A DNA stretch of 64,000 nucleotides from Prunella strophiata (lineage: Eukaryota; Chordata; Aves; Passeriformes; Prunellidae): positions 16,110,266 through 16,174,265 of the forward strand of contig JAZBQD010000021.1 in the NCBI GenBank assembly GCA_036583965.1. Direction: 5' to 3'. The notes under the pieces are model-generated. The model was not told where the DNA came from. It worked only from the letters and a program-made list of their open reading frames with translations, and searched no databases. Shown piece after piece: positions 1-13,652 of this stretch (the first letter of the stretch is position 1; the number at the start of each line of letters is the position of its first letter). Position numbers and translations under genes: made by a program.

Positions 1-1487
1 TCCACAAGGTGAGCCAGCAGCATCCTAGAGACCAGGCTGGGGTTACCCTGCTTCTCCTGGTCTCAGTCTAACCCTAAGAGTGCTTTTAATGCTGCTTGCA
101 AAACTCAAGGTAGAAACACGCAGGTCTCTATTTGAGAACAAAAAAAAAACCCCAATGGCAATTGCAAGAATATGGCAGAAATTGAACAAAAATACTAAAG
201 TCCCCAGCAATTCACAAAATCTCTGCACTGAGCTGGCCATGAAGTAATAGCAACTTGCACAGGAATTCCAGAGCTGCACAGTTCATGGCCAACTGCTTTC
301 TATCACCTAGAAAGAAACCCAGACCCTCCTTCCATCCTTTCCCTCAACACTTGTGCTCAGCTGGTGACTTATACAATCACACAACCTCACCATTCCTAAG
401 CAATTCAGGGTAAATGAGGCTAATCACTGCTGCTCAGTACAGCTGACTCTTATCCCTTCTCCAATCTTACTTAGGAAATTGCAGTGGGATTGATTATTTG
501 GGATGGGATTTCAACCCCTCACACTCCTTGCTAGGTCACATGTCGTGGTTTATTTATATCTACCTCAGTCAGCCTAAGGACAAGTGGAAATTTGTCAGGG
601 CATTTGGACAGAGCAAGAGTCGAGGCAAATGTAAAGGGCATTTTTAGATTCTTCCTGCCCTGGACCTTCACTTGCCCTGGATCTGGCTGCTTTTGTGAAG
701 TTATTGGCTAAACCAACCTTGCCACTTACAGTAGTACAAAGAATGTAAACAGAAAGCTGTGATTGATACTAAGAGCATTGCTAATTAGCTCAGAAGGACA
801 CAATTAGTAAAGAAGGAGCCAGTGGGTAAAATGGAGGGAGAAGGAAATGCAGCTATTTATAAATCCTAAGTATGCATAAATAAAACAGATAACAAATAGG
901 ACAGTGGAAAGAGGAAGAGAATTGAAAGCCACAGATAAAAATGAGAAACTAAGAACTGTAGAAGAGTGATAAAAGAGGTAAAAGGTTTTAAGGGCAGCAG
1001 AATTAACAGCAATAAGAATTTATTTTTAGTGTGTTAAAAACATATGGAATCCTAAGAATGAAATGAAAATATGCCAAAAGGCAGATATGTTCACTAACAG
1101 TAACAAGCTTTGTTTAAGGCTGCAAGAGGCACAAACATTGGCAAATTGACAAATATTTACAAAATATCACTTGCAAAGTGAAACAAATATCTAAGTTGGG
1201 CAAAGTCAAATGTGCTGAAATGTCTCTTCCACACAAGAGGAGGCAGGAAGATTTTAGGCAGTTCTCACACAGGGAATGCAGTAATCTTTTGAGGCTATAA
1301 AGCCTGCACAGAAACTCTGCTTCTTCATTAATCTGTGTGGAAGCTCCCACCATCCAAGCCATGTGCTAATGGGAATGCCAGCACTGCTGCAAGGTGCACT
1401 TGAGCCAATGCTAACAGAACACAGGAAAAATAAACACATGGGGAAGTCCAGAATATGTTTCTGATCAAGTTGTGTGATTACACAGAG
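1..1487. other. Non-coding spacer
   Basis: AT-rich unique sequence. Positions 780-1080 are A/G-rich. No gene, RNA or transposon recognised. Confidence 0.6.
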
Positions 1488-1620
1488 CTTCTTCTGTCTC
1501 TTCATTTCCCAGTTTGTAAAATGAGGAAATAAGAATCCCTCTCTGGCAAGTTTTTTAAGTTAAGGAACACCTGAGATGCCCTAGGACTGGCACTTTAAGA
1601 GTGTTATACACAATGCTATG
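1488..1620 (+). mobile_element. MIR-like fragment
   Basis: The words 'gtctcttcatttcccagttt', 'gtaaaatgaggaaataagaa', 'acctgagatgcccta' and 'ggcactttaagag' occur in the order found in the 3' half of MIR-type SINEs (cctcagtttcctcatctgtaaaatgaggataataa, then a tail similar to gagatcctcagatgaaaggcgctat). The head region is missing or too diverged to see. Confidence 0.6.
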
Positions 1621-1704
1621 CAATATCTAAACCACTTTTCTCAGGGAAGAAGGATTTACCCATCACATAAAAGCACCACACACATTTCACAGCACTTCAA
1701 GGAC

Positions 1705-1730
1705 AAAAAAAAAAAAAAAAAAAAAAAAAA
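1705..1730 (+). repeat. Poly-A tract, 26 bases
   Basis: This is an uninterrupted A run followed by an A/G-rich stretch to about 1750. No recognisable retroposed body lies upstream, so I call it simple sequence and not a retropseudogene tail. Confidence 0.95.
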
Positions 1731-3538
1731 GAGCAGAAGAAAAAAGAAAAACTCCACCAAACCAATTTAGATTTTCTATAAAAATCAAAAGGGTGTATGC
1801 CCAGCAGCTCCTGACAGCCAGTGGGCACTGAGAACCTACAGCCCTTTCAAAAGCTCAGCTTAAATATTTCTTGGTTTTGACCCAATAAATTCTGCAAAGA
1901 AATGAGTAAATACCTCACTTCAGTTCCTATCATCTCAGCTTCCCTCTCTTCCTGGCAGCCCAATAGTGAATTCATTAAATTTCATTAAAATATACATCTG
2001 GTTCCTGCTTTTACAAGGCTATGAAATCTGCAGGTCTTTGCAGACCTAAAATCAGCTGTTCCCTGTTTAATACAGCCCTTCTGGCATATGGATTCTAGAT
2101 TTGAGTCAAAGATCTCTCTTACTCAGCTGGCAGTCAGCAGGTTCCTGGGGTATGAGCACTAGTTCAGCTAAAGATTGTGGAAGATTAAGCTTGGCTTGAT
2201 GATGATGAAGTTTGGAGCACTGGTACTAGAAAACTACAACTCCCATAAGACATCCTGGCAGTCAGGGTAGAAGCAGATTACATGTCAAAGGGACCCAAAA
2301 CTTAATTTTGTTCTAAAACCACAAACTCAAAAGTCCAAGTAGAAACAAAATCCTTCATGTGCTTTCCCCAATGGAGAATGAATACTTTTGTGATGATAAT
2401 GAATTTTCCTCTCAGAAAATTCCATAAATCATGTTTTCTATTAAAAAGAATAAATTTTAGAAAAATCTGTGCTAGAAAGTTCCAACAGTAATTGGATCCC
2501 TTTGCAGGATGCTCCATGCCCTGGTCTGTATTCACTCTCAAACACACATGGCTCGGATTGAGTTGCATTGACACTGACAAATATTCCTTTTGGCAGATCC
2601 AAAATACATCATTTTGACTTGGGAGAGTCTCTGCTAAGATAGGTTCACGGGCACTTGACATTTTATCTCAAGGCTACAAGGAAGCAATGTGCTTCTTCCT
2701 TTCTTGCTCTGAAACCAAACAGCCAGGGCTCCTCTCTTGGATGTGAAAACTGAGATTTAATTCCCACTCCCTACATGAGTGTCAGTAAAAAACTCTTCTA
2801 AGTGACTGCTCACTGCTGGACACTCCCAGGCTATGGTCTGTCAGAATCCCCTTTTTAATACTGATAAAACAACTCTACATAGTAGAAAGAGCAAGTGTGC
2901 AGTGCCTAAAACTGCATTGCACTTTGTGAGGCACACGTACAGACCACGCTGGAAGTGAGGGTGAAACGCGATAATGTTGGAATCTCATTGTCCTTCACTC
3001 CTGTAAGGCAAAGTTGAGAAGCTTAGGAAATTATTCTTACCCTGAAAATGCAAAGATTACTATCAGCCCTTTTAAAAAATAAGCACTTAACCTTGTTTGT
3101 AAAGGCTAAAAAAAATCACCACAACCCCACTGTACAGACAGACACGCTGCCACCACCAGCAAATCCCAAATCCCAATGTCTCCTTGAAGTTAGATAAAGG
3201 TTCATGCCTTTGCCACCCTGATTCAAAAGTTTCTGTACCTCAAGAGTGGCTATTTTCCACCTCCTGTGACCTTGAGAAACGCTGTTCCCTCCAGGCATGC
3301 CAATAGTTGTAAAACAGGGAGTGCAGTAGGAAATGGATATGGATAGAGTGAAAGTGATTCTGTTGTCCTTTCACACACCCTCCGTGAGATGTTGAATGTG
3401 TTTGAATGTGATCCATCAAGACATTGATCCCTTGGGGAAGTGGAGATGTGTAAGGAAACTTCAAGTGCTTTCTAACCAGACCTAGCTCCAGGAGAATGTA
3501 CTGAGCAGTACAGTAAGAAGATACATATATTATCGATA

Positions 3539-3555
3539 GTCCCATGTCATGGGAC
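3539..3555. repeat. Near-continuous palindrome, 8-base arms
   Basis: 'gtcccatg', a single t, then 'catgggac'. A 17-base odd palindrome in spacer DNA. Confidence 0.9.
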
Positions 3556-5461
3556 GAGTCACAGCAGAGGTGAGGGGAAATCAGATGTGTTCTGGGGCTC
3601 TGGAGGTTACACAGTCACTCAAAACAATTTCTCCTTGAAAAGTCATGAGCAAACTGCTCTGTTGTGATCTCTTTAGCTACCCTGTGCTAAACTGAGCCGG
3701 AAGAAAAGGATAGAACAATGCATTTTAATAAAACATTTTACAGGAAGCACTGCAGAGAGGGTATTCTATTTTGAAGCTGCCAAATTCCATAATTAAAACA
3801 AAAAAAGTACGATTAGTTATAAGAATTTTCTGCTTATGTTTAAGACCCAAAGAATTAAATCAAAATCCTTAAAAGCCATCACTAAATGAAGGAAATGCAG
3901 GAGCTGGCCCTAGCAGTGAAGTCTGTCACCAACACAGGCTTTATCCAGCTTAAGCCACTTCATTCTTTGATCAGAGAAGAGTGGCTTGTGTGGGTTTATT
4001 TTAGAAGGCTGGCAAGTGTCTCAGCTAGGACAGCTGTGTGCTTGGGGCTCATCTCAGGAGTAATCCCACTTTCCCCTTCCCCCTCTTGCCAAAGCCCAGG
4101 GCTTGGGGTCACAGAGGTCCTGCCAAGTGCCAGGTCACATTCTGGCCAGCAGGAGATGTCACAGGTTCTGGGTTTGCTCACAAGTCCACTGCAGGAAGCA
4201 GCATCCAGGCCAAGGAGAGAGTGCTACAATTTCCTCATTTACTCCAGTCCTCACCTCCCAAGACCACCAAGAGATGCCTCCTTCAGGCTGTGTGCCTGTC
4301 AAACCAGGAAGATGCTGGAGAAAGCACCTTCCAAAGGCACTGCCCCTGCCTTGTTCTCACCCTAGAACCCAGGTGCACACAGCTCCCATGAGCCCAGAGC
4401 TGCCAGAGGCTCTGCTGCCACACTGCCAGCAAAACCAGCTCTAAAAGAGGGAGTTTCTTACTCAACACGAGGTCAGGCTGAAGGCTCAGCAATCCATTCC
4501 CCTGGCACACAACATCCCAGAGCATGGCCTGCACTGGATTAGCCTTGGGCACTGAGTAGTAAGGTGCAGAATCAGACTTAATTGTCACTGATTGTATTAC
4601 AGGACCAAGGAGTGAAGCCTTCTAAACCTTGCTTATCCACAGTGATCTGCCCTGTGCACTGAGAGGAATAAAGAGCCCTCACATCTAACCCACAAGAATC
4701 AATAGCAAACCCTTCCAGATCCTAATGGTGACAGCTTAGGACATCTGCACCCAGGCAGAAGTGCTTGCAGGATCACACCTGTGTTTAGCTTTTGTTTTCT
4801 AAGAAGGGATTTATTGAACATGAAGCTGAACATCTTGCATAGATGCTTTACATGTGTACTTTCACAAGGTCTGACTTTTTGCAGTGGTTATTGTTGGTGA
4901 TACAGGTCTTCAGTGATGGCATTTTGGATTTAAGTCAGATCTAAACTTGATTGGATAATTTATCAGCTCAGTTTCTGAAGAACCTGGGACAATGGAGCCC
5001 CTAACCATAAAAAATGTGACACTGCTCTTTGATTACCAGCTGGGATCTCCAAGCTCTTTTGGCCTATAAAGCGACAGTTTTTCAAAATATACAGCAACTA
5101 ATATTTCATCTCAGCTGGCAAGGCTCCATAAAATGGTTTGGACCCTACAGTGCACTTAAACCCTTTGATAAACAGACTCTATAGATGGAGCAGATGGTGG
5201 TTCAGGAGTTCAAAATGCTCAAGTTTCCAGCTGAACATAAAATAACCTGTAGGCTGAAGCAGAATAACATCTGAACAGGTTGGAACTATGTCTGTGATAG
5301 TCTGTTCTACTTGTTAAATGCTGAGGGAGAGCTGGTTCTGAAACAGGGATATGGGGTTGGTTGGGATCATCTATTTCTATGGGAGAAAACATCCAGTCCT
5401 CTACAGTCACAGAGCAGCTGCATCATTGAGTAGTCCTTTTTACAAGCCAGCCTGGTTCCAT

Positions 5462-5484
5462 CATGACAGCATTTGGCTGTCATG
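5462..5484. repeat. Inverted repeat, 9-base arms
   Basis: 'catgacagc' and 'gctgtcatg' are perfect reverse complements separated by the 5 bases 'atttg'. Confidence 0.9.
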
Positions 5485-6856
5485 CTCCCATCACTTCATT
5501 TGGAAGGCTGTAGGTAAATCTCATTGCTCCAAGGGACAGACATGGACATTTAATCTACCTTTTAAGAGTATTTACAACAACACTGAAGATTTAACCTCTC
5601 CTCATTACCTTTCAAAAGGAGATGTCTGCAGGAAGACAGGTCACAGCCATGTGTACGAAAGCCAAGAGCTGACTGGCTTTTGAGCTGAGATGCAAAGATA
5701 GAAAAGAAGCCAAATTCTGCAGGCTGCCAGTGCTGAGTGTGCACGATGTGAGCCACGGCTCCCCACGGATCCAAAGCTTCCATGAGGACAAAGTTCAAAT
5801 GCATTTCACATTGGGGAGAGGTCTGCAAGATTCACCTCAACCACACTCCTCCAGTGTTTTCCTTTTCCAGGATATAAATGATCCCTTGGAAAACATGACT
5901 AGCTGGGCAAAACGGGAGGTGCTGAGCTAGCCATGCCTCTGTGCGAGCCAAATTCCCCTCCTGGGATTCTGCTGCCCCAGAACAAGCTTCTCCTGCAGGA
6001 AACTGCCAAGTGTAGCTCCAGGAGCTGCCAATTTCCAACCAGAAGAGCTGAAAACCTTGCACAGGTCTGGACAATTTGATCCTAAAATCCCTCACTCTTT
6101 TGAGTTGTCTCTGTTAAGTCGATGGATCTGCTTACCTGGGTGCATATCAGTTACAGGAAGAAAGAACACCAATGCTGAATGTAACTTAGTGACAGCGGTT
6201 GCAAAGGGGAAGGAAAACAAAGAACTTCTCATATGCCAAATATTAAACCTTCCATTTGCATGCTTTTCTTCCTTACAGAGCTGGATTTTGACTAGCAGTG
6301 ACAGCAGTTATAGTGCCCAACAGAAAAGCAGGCGTTCTGGCACCACATCACCCTAATATAAAAAATATTAACTCAGGCTTAGTAACTGTACAATTTCCTG
6401 GTGTTCTTTTAAAAATTGGGAGAAATAAAAGGATCTGTGTCAAACATGCACATCTAATGAGTCCCATGACCTAATCTGGAAAAGACTCATCAGGATACTG
6501 AAAAAAGCCAGACATGAGGCACTACACAGATCTGCTCCTTATTGTTGAATTCCAAGGCATACAGGAAGGTACCCCAAAATAATTACCAAACCATTTGTTA
6601 CTTTTGAAAACAGAAGCTGTCCAGGATATTCTGGTGTCTCTCATACATCTGATAGCCTCAATTAATTCAGTGAAACCCAGAACATCAGCATCCAAGTACC
6701 AGGTCCTCTCTCTGCTACAGTTCAGGCCATCAGCCTGAGGAAGGAATATTGTAGTGAACCTTTGATAAATTTAAAAAAACAAACCTCTTGTTTCTGGTAG
6801 TCCTTCTTTCTCTCCTTGAATTGGCTAATATGAAAGTATGACTTTTTGTTTTCCCT

Positions 6857-6861
<5 letters not shown>

Positions 6862-6908
<47 letters not shown>
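6862..6908 (+). repeat. Poly-A tract, 47 bases
   Basis: This is the longest homopolymer in the window. The upstream 200 bases show no coding or SINE-like body. The exact length is the kind of value that sequencing and assembly get wrong. The open frame at 6730-6945 on the minus strand, with its run of phenylalanines, is an artefact of this tract. Confidence 0.95.
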
Positions 6909-6909
<1 letters not shown>

Positions 6910-7564
6910 CAGGAAAAATGAATATTTCCAGAAATTAAATGGCAAGTTGTGTTATTTTTAGGGGGTTAGATGACAGGAGGCATCACATTTGAAAGTACTC
7001 ACTTGATCAAAGAGCCCTAAAAGGATTCAGCAGCACTGAGAACTATATATCAAATAGGATTATGACAGAATTAAGGGACTGAGCCATTTATAACTTAGGG
7101 CAGTCTCCCTCTTTGAAGCCTGCCTTGGTAATTGATCCATTTTTCTATAAACCAGAACCATAGCATTGCATTAAAAATCTGTATCTATTCCAGAACTATT
7201 AGCTTTCCACAAGATAATCAGGGGAAAAGGTAACATTTGTATGTGACACTAGAATTTTCACTTGAAAAGGGAAATAGTCATGACATCTAAACAGAGAGAA
7301 CATTTTTCTATCAGCATTACCGTGTCCAACAAATTCTCTTCTGCAGCATGTCAAAGCACCAGTTGTGCATTAAGGAAACATAAATCACACAAAAGAAGTG
7401 GAAACTATTGTTTTGTGTTAGACAAATTGAAAAGGATATGAATGCATCAGTGGCACTTATTTTACTTGTTGGGACATACAAATAGTGCTGAGAGGAAATC
7501 TAAGGCACACACAAATCAGTTCAGATGCTCTTACTCTTGCCTTTCTTTGTGGGAACACTCTCCT

Positions 7565-7612
7565 CAGGAGAAATCCTGGCCCTGGTAAAGTCAAGAGTAA
7601 AACTCCCAAAAA
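7565..7612. repeat. Ancient palindromic repeat copy, partial
   Basis: The sequence 'gagaaatcctggccctggta' followed by 'aagtcaagagtaaaactccc' matches one arm and the turn of the same family (aaatcctggcccc...gaagtcaatgg...aactccc). The second arm is mostly lost. Confidence 0.45.
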
Positions 7613-10183
7613 TACCAAAAGCTATAAATGACTGCAAGAAGCAGCAATTCTTTGTTTGGCATTAAGGTATCCCTATATTCATTAATTTATTAGATGCATT
7701 AGTTTAACTGAAGAGGAGGAAAAATTCCAGCTACAGACTCCAAAACCCATCACATTTATTTAAAGCTCTTTGTTCAGTCAAGCCAGGGTTTTATGGACTT
7801 AGTGCTGCCATGTGTCTGTATCATCCCACAGCAGGCAGGCCCCACCTTTTCAGATGATGCAGATATAAATAGGACCAACTTTGGCATGTCTGAAATTCAG
7901 AGAATATTTTCACCACTTAATATAACTGCTGGAAAAAAAGTTAATGGGCTGACTTGTGCAGGCACTTTGCTTTATTGTCTGGTGGCTCTGACCTCCCACC
8001 ATTGCCTGTGACAGGAACCTCATAAACCAAAATTCAGAGTGAGTAACAAAAATCTGCTCCTTTCCCTCTCCATGTGCCTTCATCTCACGAAGTGACCACT
8101 GCAACTAAATCCATGGGACTGCCCAGATGCATGTCTGCTTACATGCACATATAAACAGGAAAGACAGGACTGCACAGCTGTTTTACTGAATTATTCATTC
8201 CCAGTCACCTAAATTTCCACCTTTATTAACACACACCTTGGTATGATTGAGCCCATTTTGTAGGGAGTGTCTCACAGCTCTTTTATCCAAAGAGAGCAGA
8301 GGCTGTGCTGGAGCAGGAGATTCTCCCCTGCTATTAATAGAAGGTGCACCTGGCAAAATCTTAGCTGCTCCTACACATGTATTGCATGTGTGCACACAAC
8401 AAATGGAAAAAACCTTTACTATAAATGTCCCTGTGAGGTGGCAAGGATGTACATAGACTAATTCATAGGTGAATGGCAACTGCAGACCATCTGCAGCTCC
8501 AGATTTCCACATTTAACTGTTGTATGTATACTATTTACAGAGTTAAACTGCTCACCTGCCGTCAAAAATTTTAAGAGTTTTCTCTGCTGATTCAAGCAGG
8601 TGTAGAAACAAGATGTTAGGGGACTGCCCAATGTGCAGCCAGATTGAGATGGGACACTTCACAACAGGAAAAAACCTGCCTCATTCTCCAGGTTTTCCTC
8701 CATAATTAAAATATTCTTCTGCTTTTGTGGTGAGAAAAAAAATACACATACACATTTTTTAATATACCTAAATATGAGGAATTCTGTGGCTCCTCTGATG
8801 GATTACATACTCCCATTTAGAAAACCAAATAGGAAATTCTGAATCTGAATAATCCTTCTTTCTAATGTTGGAAAAAAATAGAAGTTTTTGCTCAAAAACC
8901 ATAAAAAATTGTAAGCATTCTTAATCGGTGTCCACTTATTTTTCACTTAGGTTCCCAGCCAAATTCAATCCTGAAAGTCAGCAAAACCCACTCAACTTCA
9001 TATTCTTACACTTCAAATTAATTTTTCCCTCTTGCCTACTGCAGGGGTAAACAAACACCATTTGACCTTGTACTGGTTTCTCTGATGAATTTCCCATTCA
9101 AGCCCCACTCTGAGGGGTTTAAGGGGGATATATGAGAGCCATGGCATTCCTGCAGGCCCTTTACACAGGGTTGGATTTCTCCCTTACCACACACTACCAC
9201 GCAAAATTATGAAAACAATCCTTTCCTAACCATTCACTTCAGCCCCAATTACCATAGACCCCATCACAGCCAGCTGAGTTACCCCAGCAGATCCAATCTC
9301 CACCAGGATCAACCCAAACTCTGCATTTCATGTTGTCTGTGTTCCTCCCATTTAAAAATATTTACATAAGCTTGGATTTCTGCAACACTTACAGTTACAA
9401 AACAGCAATTTCTGTCAGGACAGTTCATCCCAAATCATGAACTGCTGCTCAAAATGTCACTGAAATTGCATGGCCATGGTTAGTTTGTTAATTCTGTGTT
9501 CTGCTTGTTTCTCTTAAAATCAAATGAAACTTGACTTGATTATTTATTTATTTTTGCTAGAAGCCTTTCATTACAACACTGCTTTTACGGGGAAGAAACA
9601 AGGGTTGGTTTAACTTTTTATGAATGTCTTACCTCATAGCTTTAGATAGCAAACTCACTCCCACCATGTGAGCTAAGTCCACAAACCCTACACCTGAAAA
9701 ACTGTGGGGAACAGTTGACAACTCATTCCCACACTAGACCACACCAGCAGCTGCATCCAGGGACGCAGGGACACTGCACATGGACATGGTGACAGGCCTT
9801 TCACTCCATTTCTCCAGTGAAAGAAGGGATTTAGGGGGAAATCCCAGCCCCAGAAAACAATAAATGAGAGGTCTGCCTTCGACTTCAGTGCACTCAGTGC
9901 TAAGTCTCCTGAGTGAGATTAGCCCACATTTAATGGGCCAGCATTAAGTTTCGTGCACTGGTGTTCAACAGGAGCAGTGCAAAACTGTGAGCTTTGCAGA
10001 GAGAGCTGATTCCATGGCAAAACTGATGCAAACTGCAGGGAAATGTTGTTATTACACTACACACAATTACACTATCACCCAGAGACTCCAATTAACAGTA
10101 TAGTCTCATTGTACAGCCCTGGCTTCAAAGGGAGTTTGATTTAAACAGACAAGGCAGGTAACTGAAGCCTTAGGATATACACT
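7613..10183. other. Non-coding spacer
   Basis: Unique AT-rich sequence; nothing further recognised on either strand. Confidence 0.6.
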
Positions 10184-10285
10184 GTACAACTGAGAAATGA
10201 GGCAAAAGTAATTAAGTGACTTGACCAGGATCATACAGGAAATCTTTGGCTGAGCCAGACCCTGATTCCCATTATGCTCAGCCCT
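10184..10285 (-). mobile_element. MIR-like fragment
   Basis: The plus strand reads 'aactgagaaatgaggcaaaa', then 'gtaattaagtgacttgacca', then 'ggatcatacagg', then 'gagccagaccctgattccc'. These align in order with the reverse complement of the MIR core (gaggcacagagaggttaag / gacttgcccaaggtcacac / gagccgggattcgaaccc). Divergence is high. The flanks at 10090-10180 may contain more of the same element, but I cannot align them with confidence. Confidence 0.65.
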
Positions 10286-12814
10286 TGCCTGCAGCCATAA
10301 TTACAGCAGCATTCTTCTGCTCTGACCTCAGCCGAGCTGCAAATGCACGCACACGTCAAAGGCACGGCCCCATCCCTTCATCCCTGCTCCACAGCACTGG
10401 CAAGCAAGACAAAGTCCCAAGAAAAGAGAAAAATGGCTTTCAAGTGCATTTGCACACCTGCTGGTGTGTACTCCACGAGGCCATTTGCCTCTCCACCCCA
10501 GTACAGGCACATCATCCCCCCAGTAACCTCACACTGCTCTGGGTCCTTCACCCAGCCTCACTGGGCTTTCAGCAGCCACCAGCTAATCCAGCAGTTTGAG
10601 TGTGTTGAAAACACTGTGTTTCACGTGCTAGAGATCCCAGAAGATATGATTTTTTTATTGTTTTTTTTTTTGCATTTCATTAGTGATTACATTTTCACAG
10701 GAAGTCCACTAAAAATATTAGTGGTGGTTTGGGCAAATGCAGCCTTGAAAACATTAACTGACACTTGAAGCTGCCAACATTGTAAATTATCAGGATCTGC
10801 TGTAATTTCAAGGAAAAAAAATGAAAAGGAATAAAATGGGGGATTTCAATAACTTTTCTTTATTTTTTTTCTTTAAAAAGTTACATTAGGATATATCTAA
10901 TATATTCCTTGCCCCAGTTTCAACTTCTGATGTTGTCTGTAAGGATGCCAAAAAAGCTTAATTGAAGGATATAAATACTTTTCTCTCTTCCTTTCTGTAA
11001 CTGCTACCAAAGGAAAAGCTCTCCAATACAGTCTATTGTTTAAATTAATATGAAACAGTTCACTCTAAAATCTGGGAATACCAGCCCATCAGCTACTAGA
11101 AACTGCCACAGTTCCACTAGCACTTACTGCAGCTGAGCTCTTCCCCAAAACCTCTGAAAGGATACAACAAAACCAGACCTGCCAGCAGAAGGTCAATTGT
11201 CATGTGGAGAGCTTGTCTGTACAAACAGCACAGGCACAGTTACCTCTCAGCTCCTATGAGCTCTTTCCTTTTTCTTACTGATTTTTGTAACAACAGACAG
11301 GGTACAAGTGCCTGGATCAGCAGGCTGACAGAGATTCACCAACAGATAAGTGGGTTTAGCTTATCTCCTGTTAATCCAGCATTACTTAACTCACAAATTA
11401 ATTCTGATATAGTTGATTGAAGCAGAAGCACATTGTCTTGTGTAGGGGATCTCTATGCCTTTTTATTTAATGCACTATTTCCTCTTTTGGTGAGCACTCA
11501 CTAAAAAATGAAGTCCTGTTACAGTTCTAGAGCCCAGGTAGTGAGGGAAAAAGCTTTGAACATGTGAACCAAACTGCAAAAAAGCAGTGCTGGGTTAACC
11601 ATGATCATCAATACACCTTTTCTCTACATCTCCACTGACAGAAGACAATGTTTAAAACTGTAGGTGACATCATCTGCCCCAGGCTGGGGCTGAACACACA
11701 CTAATTTACCCAGTTTGGTGGGGAGTAGGGAAACAAAAGGTTTTTGCCAAAGCTTTTCCCATTGAGCTACAACTTCCCATACATCCCTGGTCTGTGGGCT
11801 GTGCAAACTTCAGCACCTCACCCATAAACCACCTATGATCCCAGGCCTGGAAATTCTGTGCACTCATTATCCTGCACTGGCCTTCCTCCGGGCCCATGGG
11901 CACAGGTGCAGTTACCTGTAACCACAGGCAAATATACAGATCAAAAATATACATATCAAGGACTTACATTAAGAAGACAAGCCACCTAGGAGAAGCATTA
12001 CATTTTTAAGCAAGTTATTCATTATGAATGAAAGGCAAAGACTGCAGATTAATTATCCCACTCGCTCCTCAGCGAGATGTGACTCCTGCAGAAAGGCGAC
12101 ACTGCAGAATAATTGTCTTAAAAGCTCTCTGTAGCTTAGTGAGATTTAGCCTGTTAGTGTGAGAAATCTGCATCAAGCAGAAGCACACAGGGCACCAGCA
12201 GAGCTCAGGTGGTGTGTGCTGCCTCACCACCACCTTTTCTGAGGTGCTGTCACCGTGGCACAGCACTAAGAGAGATTCAACAGTGATGTTAATTTTGCAA
12301 GGTGAAGGTCCATTGTATGACTGATTACGTGGCTGATTTAACCTTAGCATTCAGACTTAGCCTATTTCAGGGCTATCCTTTACTTAAGCTTCTGAGAGCA
12401 GGAACTGTATAAAAATGTTCACATTTTCTTAGCAGGCAATTTTTCCTAAGATTTATAGTGACGTTCCAGTTTGTTTATCGATCTGTTCACAATGAAACAG
12501 AAATGAACACATTGCTTCCCCCACACCCCTGCCCAGTGCCAGGTTAACACTCTGACATGCCATCAGGTGAGCTCAAAGCATAAATTCCTTCAAAACTAAA
12601 ACCAAGATTGCCTCCAAACCTTTTAGATTAAGGTTACTTGCAAAAGAACCACTAGTGATCTTTTTTTTTGAGGCAGATATTTACTACTTTCTGGTTCTAC
12701 TAAGTGTCAGGAGAGGCTCTAATTTTCTCCCTGAAAACCCAGCCACTTTACTGCTGGGCTGCTGGGTTTTGCTTGAGAAAAGAGCATGCCTTTTATTTTG
12801 TTTTAGTACACTGC
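10286..12814. other. Non-coding spacer
   Basis: Unique sequence. The 117- and 141-codon frames near 10246-10768 overlap the old MIR fragment boundary and match nothing known. Confidence 0.55.
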
Positions 12815-12970
12815 TGCCATTATGAGCGTTTCATAATTGCCACGAACTCCCTGAAATCAGTTGTTTCTACAATTAGTGACTGATTACACACAGCACTAAA
12901 CATTGCAGGCAACAGTTCATTAACTCCTGGTACCAGACAGCATGAAAGGACTCAGGTTTAATTCAATCAG
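12815..12970. promoter_or_regulatory. Enhancer-like unique block
   Basis: The block has an inverted pair 'attatga' and 'tcataat' around 'gcgtt' (12819-12837), then 'acaattagtgactgattac', 'cagttcattaactcc' and 'tttaattcaatcag'. These are dense ATTA/TAAT cores of the homeodomain type in sequence without repeats. Conservation is inferred from texture only, since no alignment was available. It could equally be neutral AT-rich DNA. Confidence 0.35.
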
Positions 12971-13548
12971 CTCTGTCCAGAGAACTGCACACACAGCGTG
13001 TTGGGGATGGGGGGGAGGGGTTTGTATGTCTGTGTGCAGAAATATTCCTGAACTTCAAGAAAGCTCCCAATCCTGAGCTGAATTAAATGCATCTGGATTT
13101 ATAGATGGCCTAACCAAACCTTCAGATCTAGACAGCATGGAACACTTCAGATGAATTGATCCAAAATCAGAGAGATTCTCCAGCCTGTGGGTTTCCCTGT
13201 AGACCAGCTGTGACACTGCTTCACATTCACCTGTAAAAAGACAACTGAGGACTAAGGGTCAAATGATTTCCTACACGGAACTATTTCACAGCCTTCCTTT
13301 TTGAAGAACATCTATAAATACACCACAATTAATCCAGGTATTTGTCTCCTTTAGATTATGATTCAGATTCATCACATAATGGCCACATGATTTATAGCAC
13401 ATCACCTCTGCTACCAGCTTGGGAAGCAGAGGAAATCTCTGCATCCACACAGCCTTTCAGCTATCGACCTGGGTGCTAGTAGGGCCAAAAAGATAGCGAC
13501 AGCCGCCAGTAAAAAAAGCAATCAAACAACATCCATTGACAGAACTCA

Positions 13549-13566
13549 CCAGTCCCCATGGACTGG
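13549..13566. repeat. Inverted repeat, 7-base arms
   Basis: 'ccagtcc', the 4 bases 'ccat', then 'ggactgg'. A small perfect hairpin. Confidence 0.85.
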
Positions 13567-13652
13567 CTGCAACTTCTCAGTTTCAATGTCCAAATATAGT
13601 AGGGTAATCACAGGGCTGATGTATCCGCTGTCCAGTCTCCACTTATCAGCAC

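Larger units (their letters stand above)
1731..7564. other. Non-coding spacer
   Basis: Unique sequence with two small hairpins (3539, 5462) and the long A tract at 6862. At 4038-4444 all three plus-strand frames are open for over 110 codons. This reflects a locally GC-richer composition with few stops; the three translations share no known family. Confidence 0.55.

Noticed and set aside
3886..4365. 159-codon plus-strand open frame, the longest in the window
   Set aside because: Two other frames are open over the same bases, no domain or signal is recognisable, and there is no splice or promoter context.
5107..5122. 'atctcagctggcaa', similar to the miR-216a seed region
   Set aside because: Only part of the mature sequence matches and no complementary arm lies within 100 bases.
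6730..6945. Open frame encoding a long phenylalanine run
   Set aside because: It is a translation of the poly-A tract on the opposite strand.
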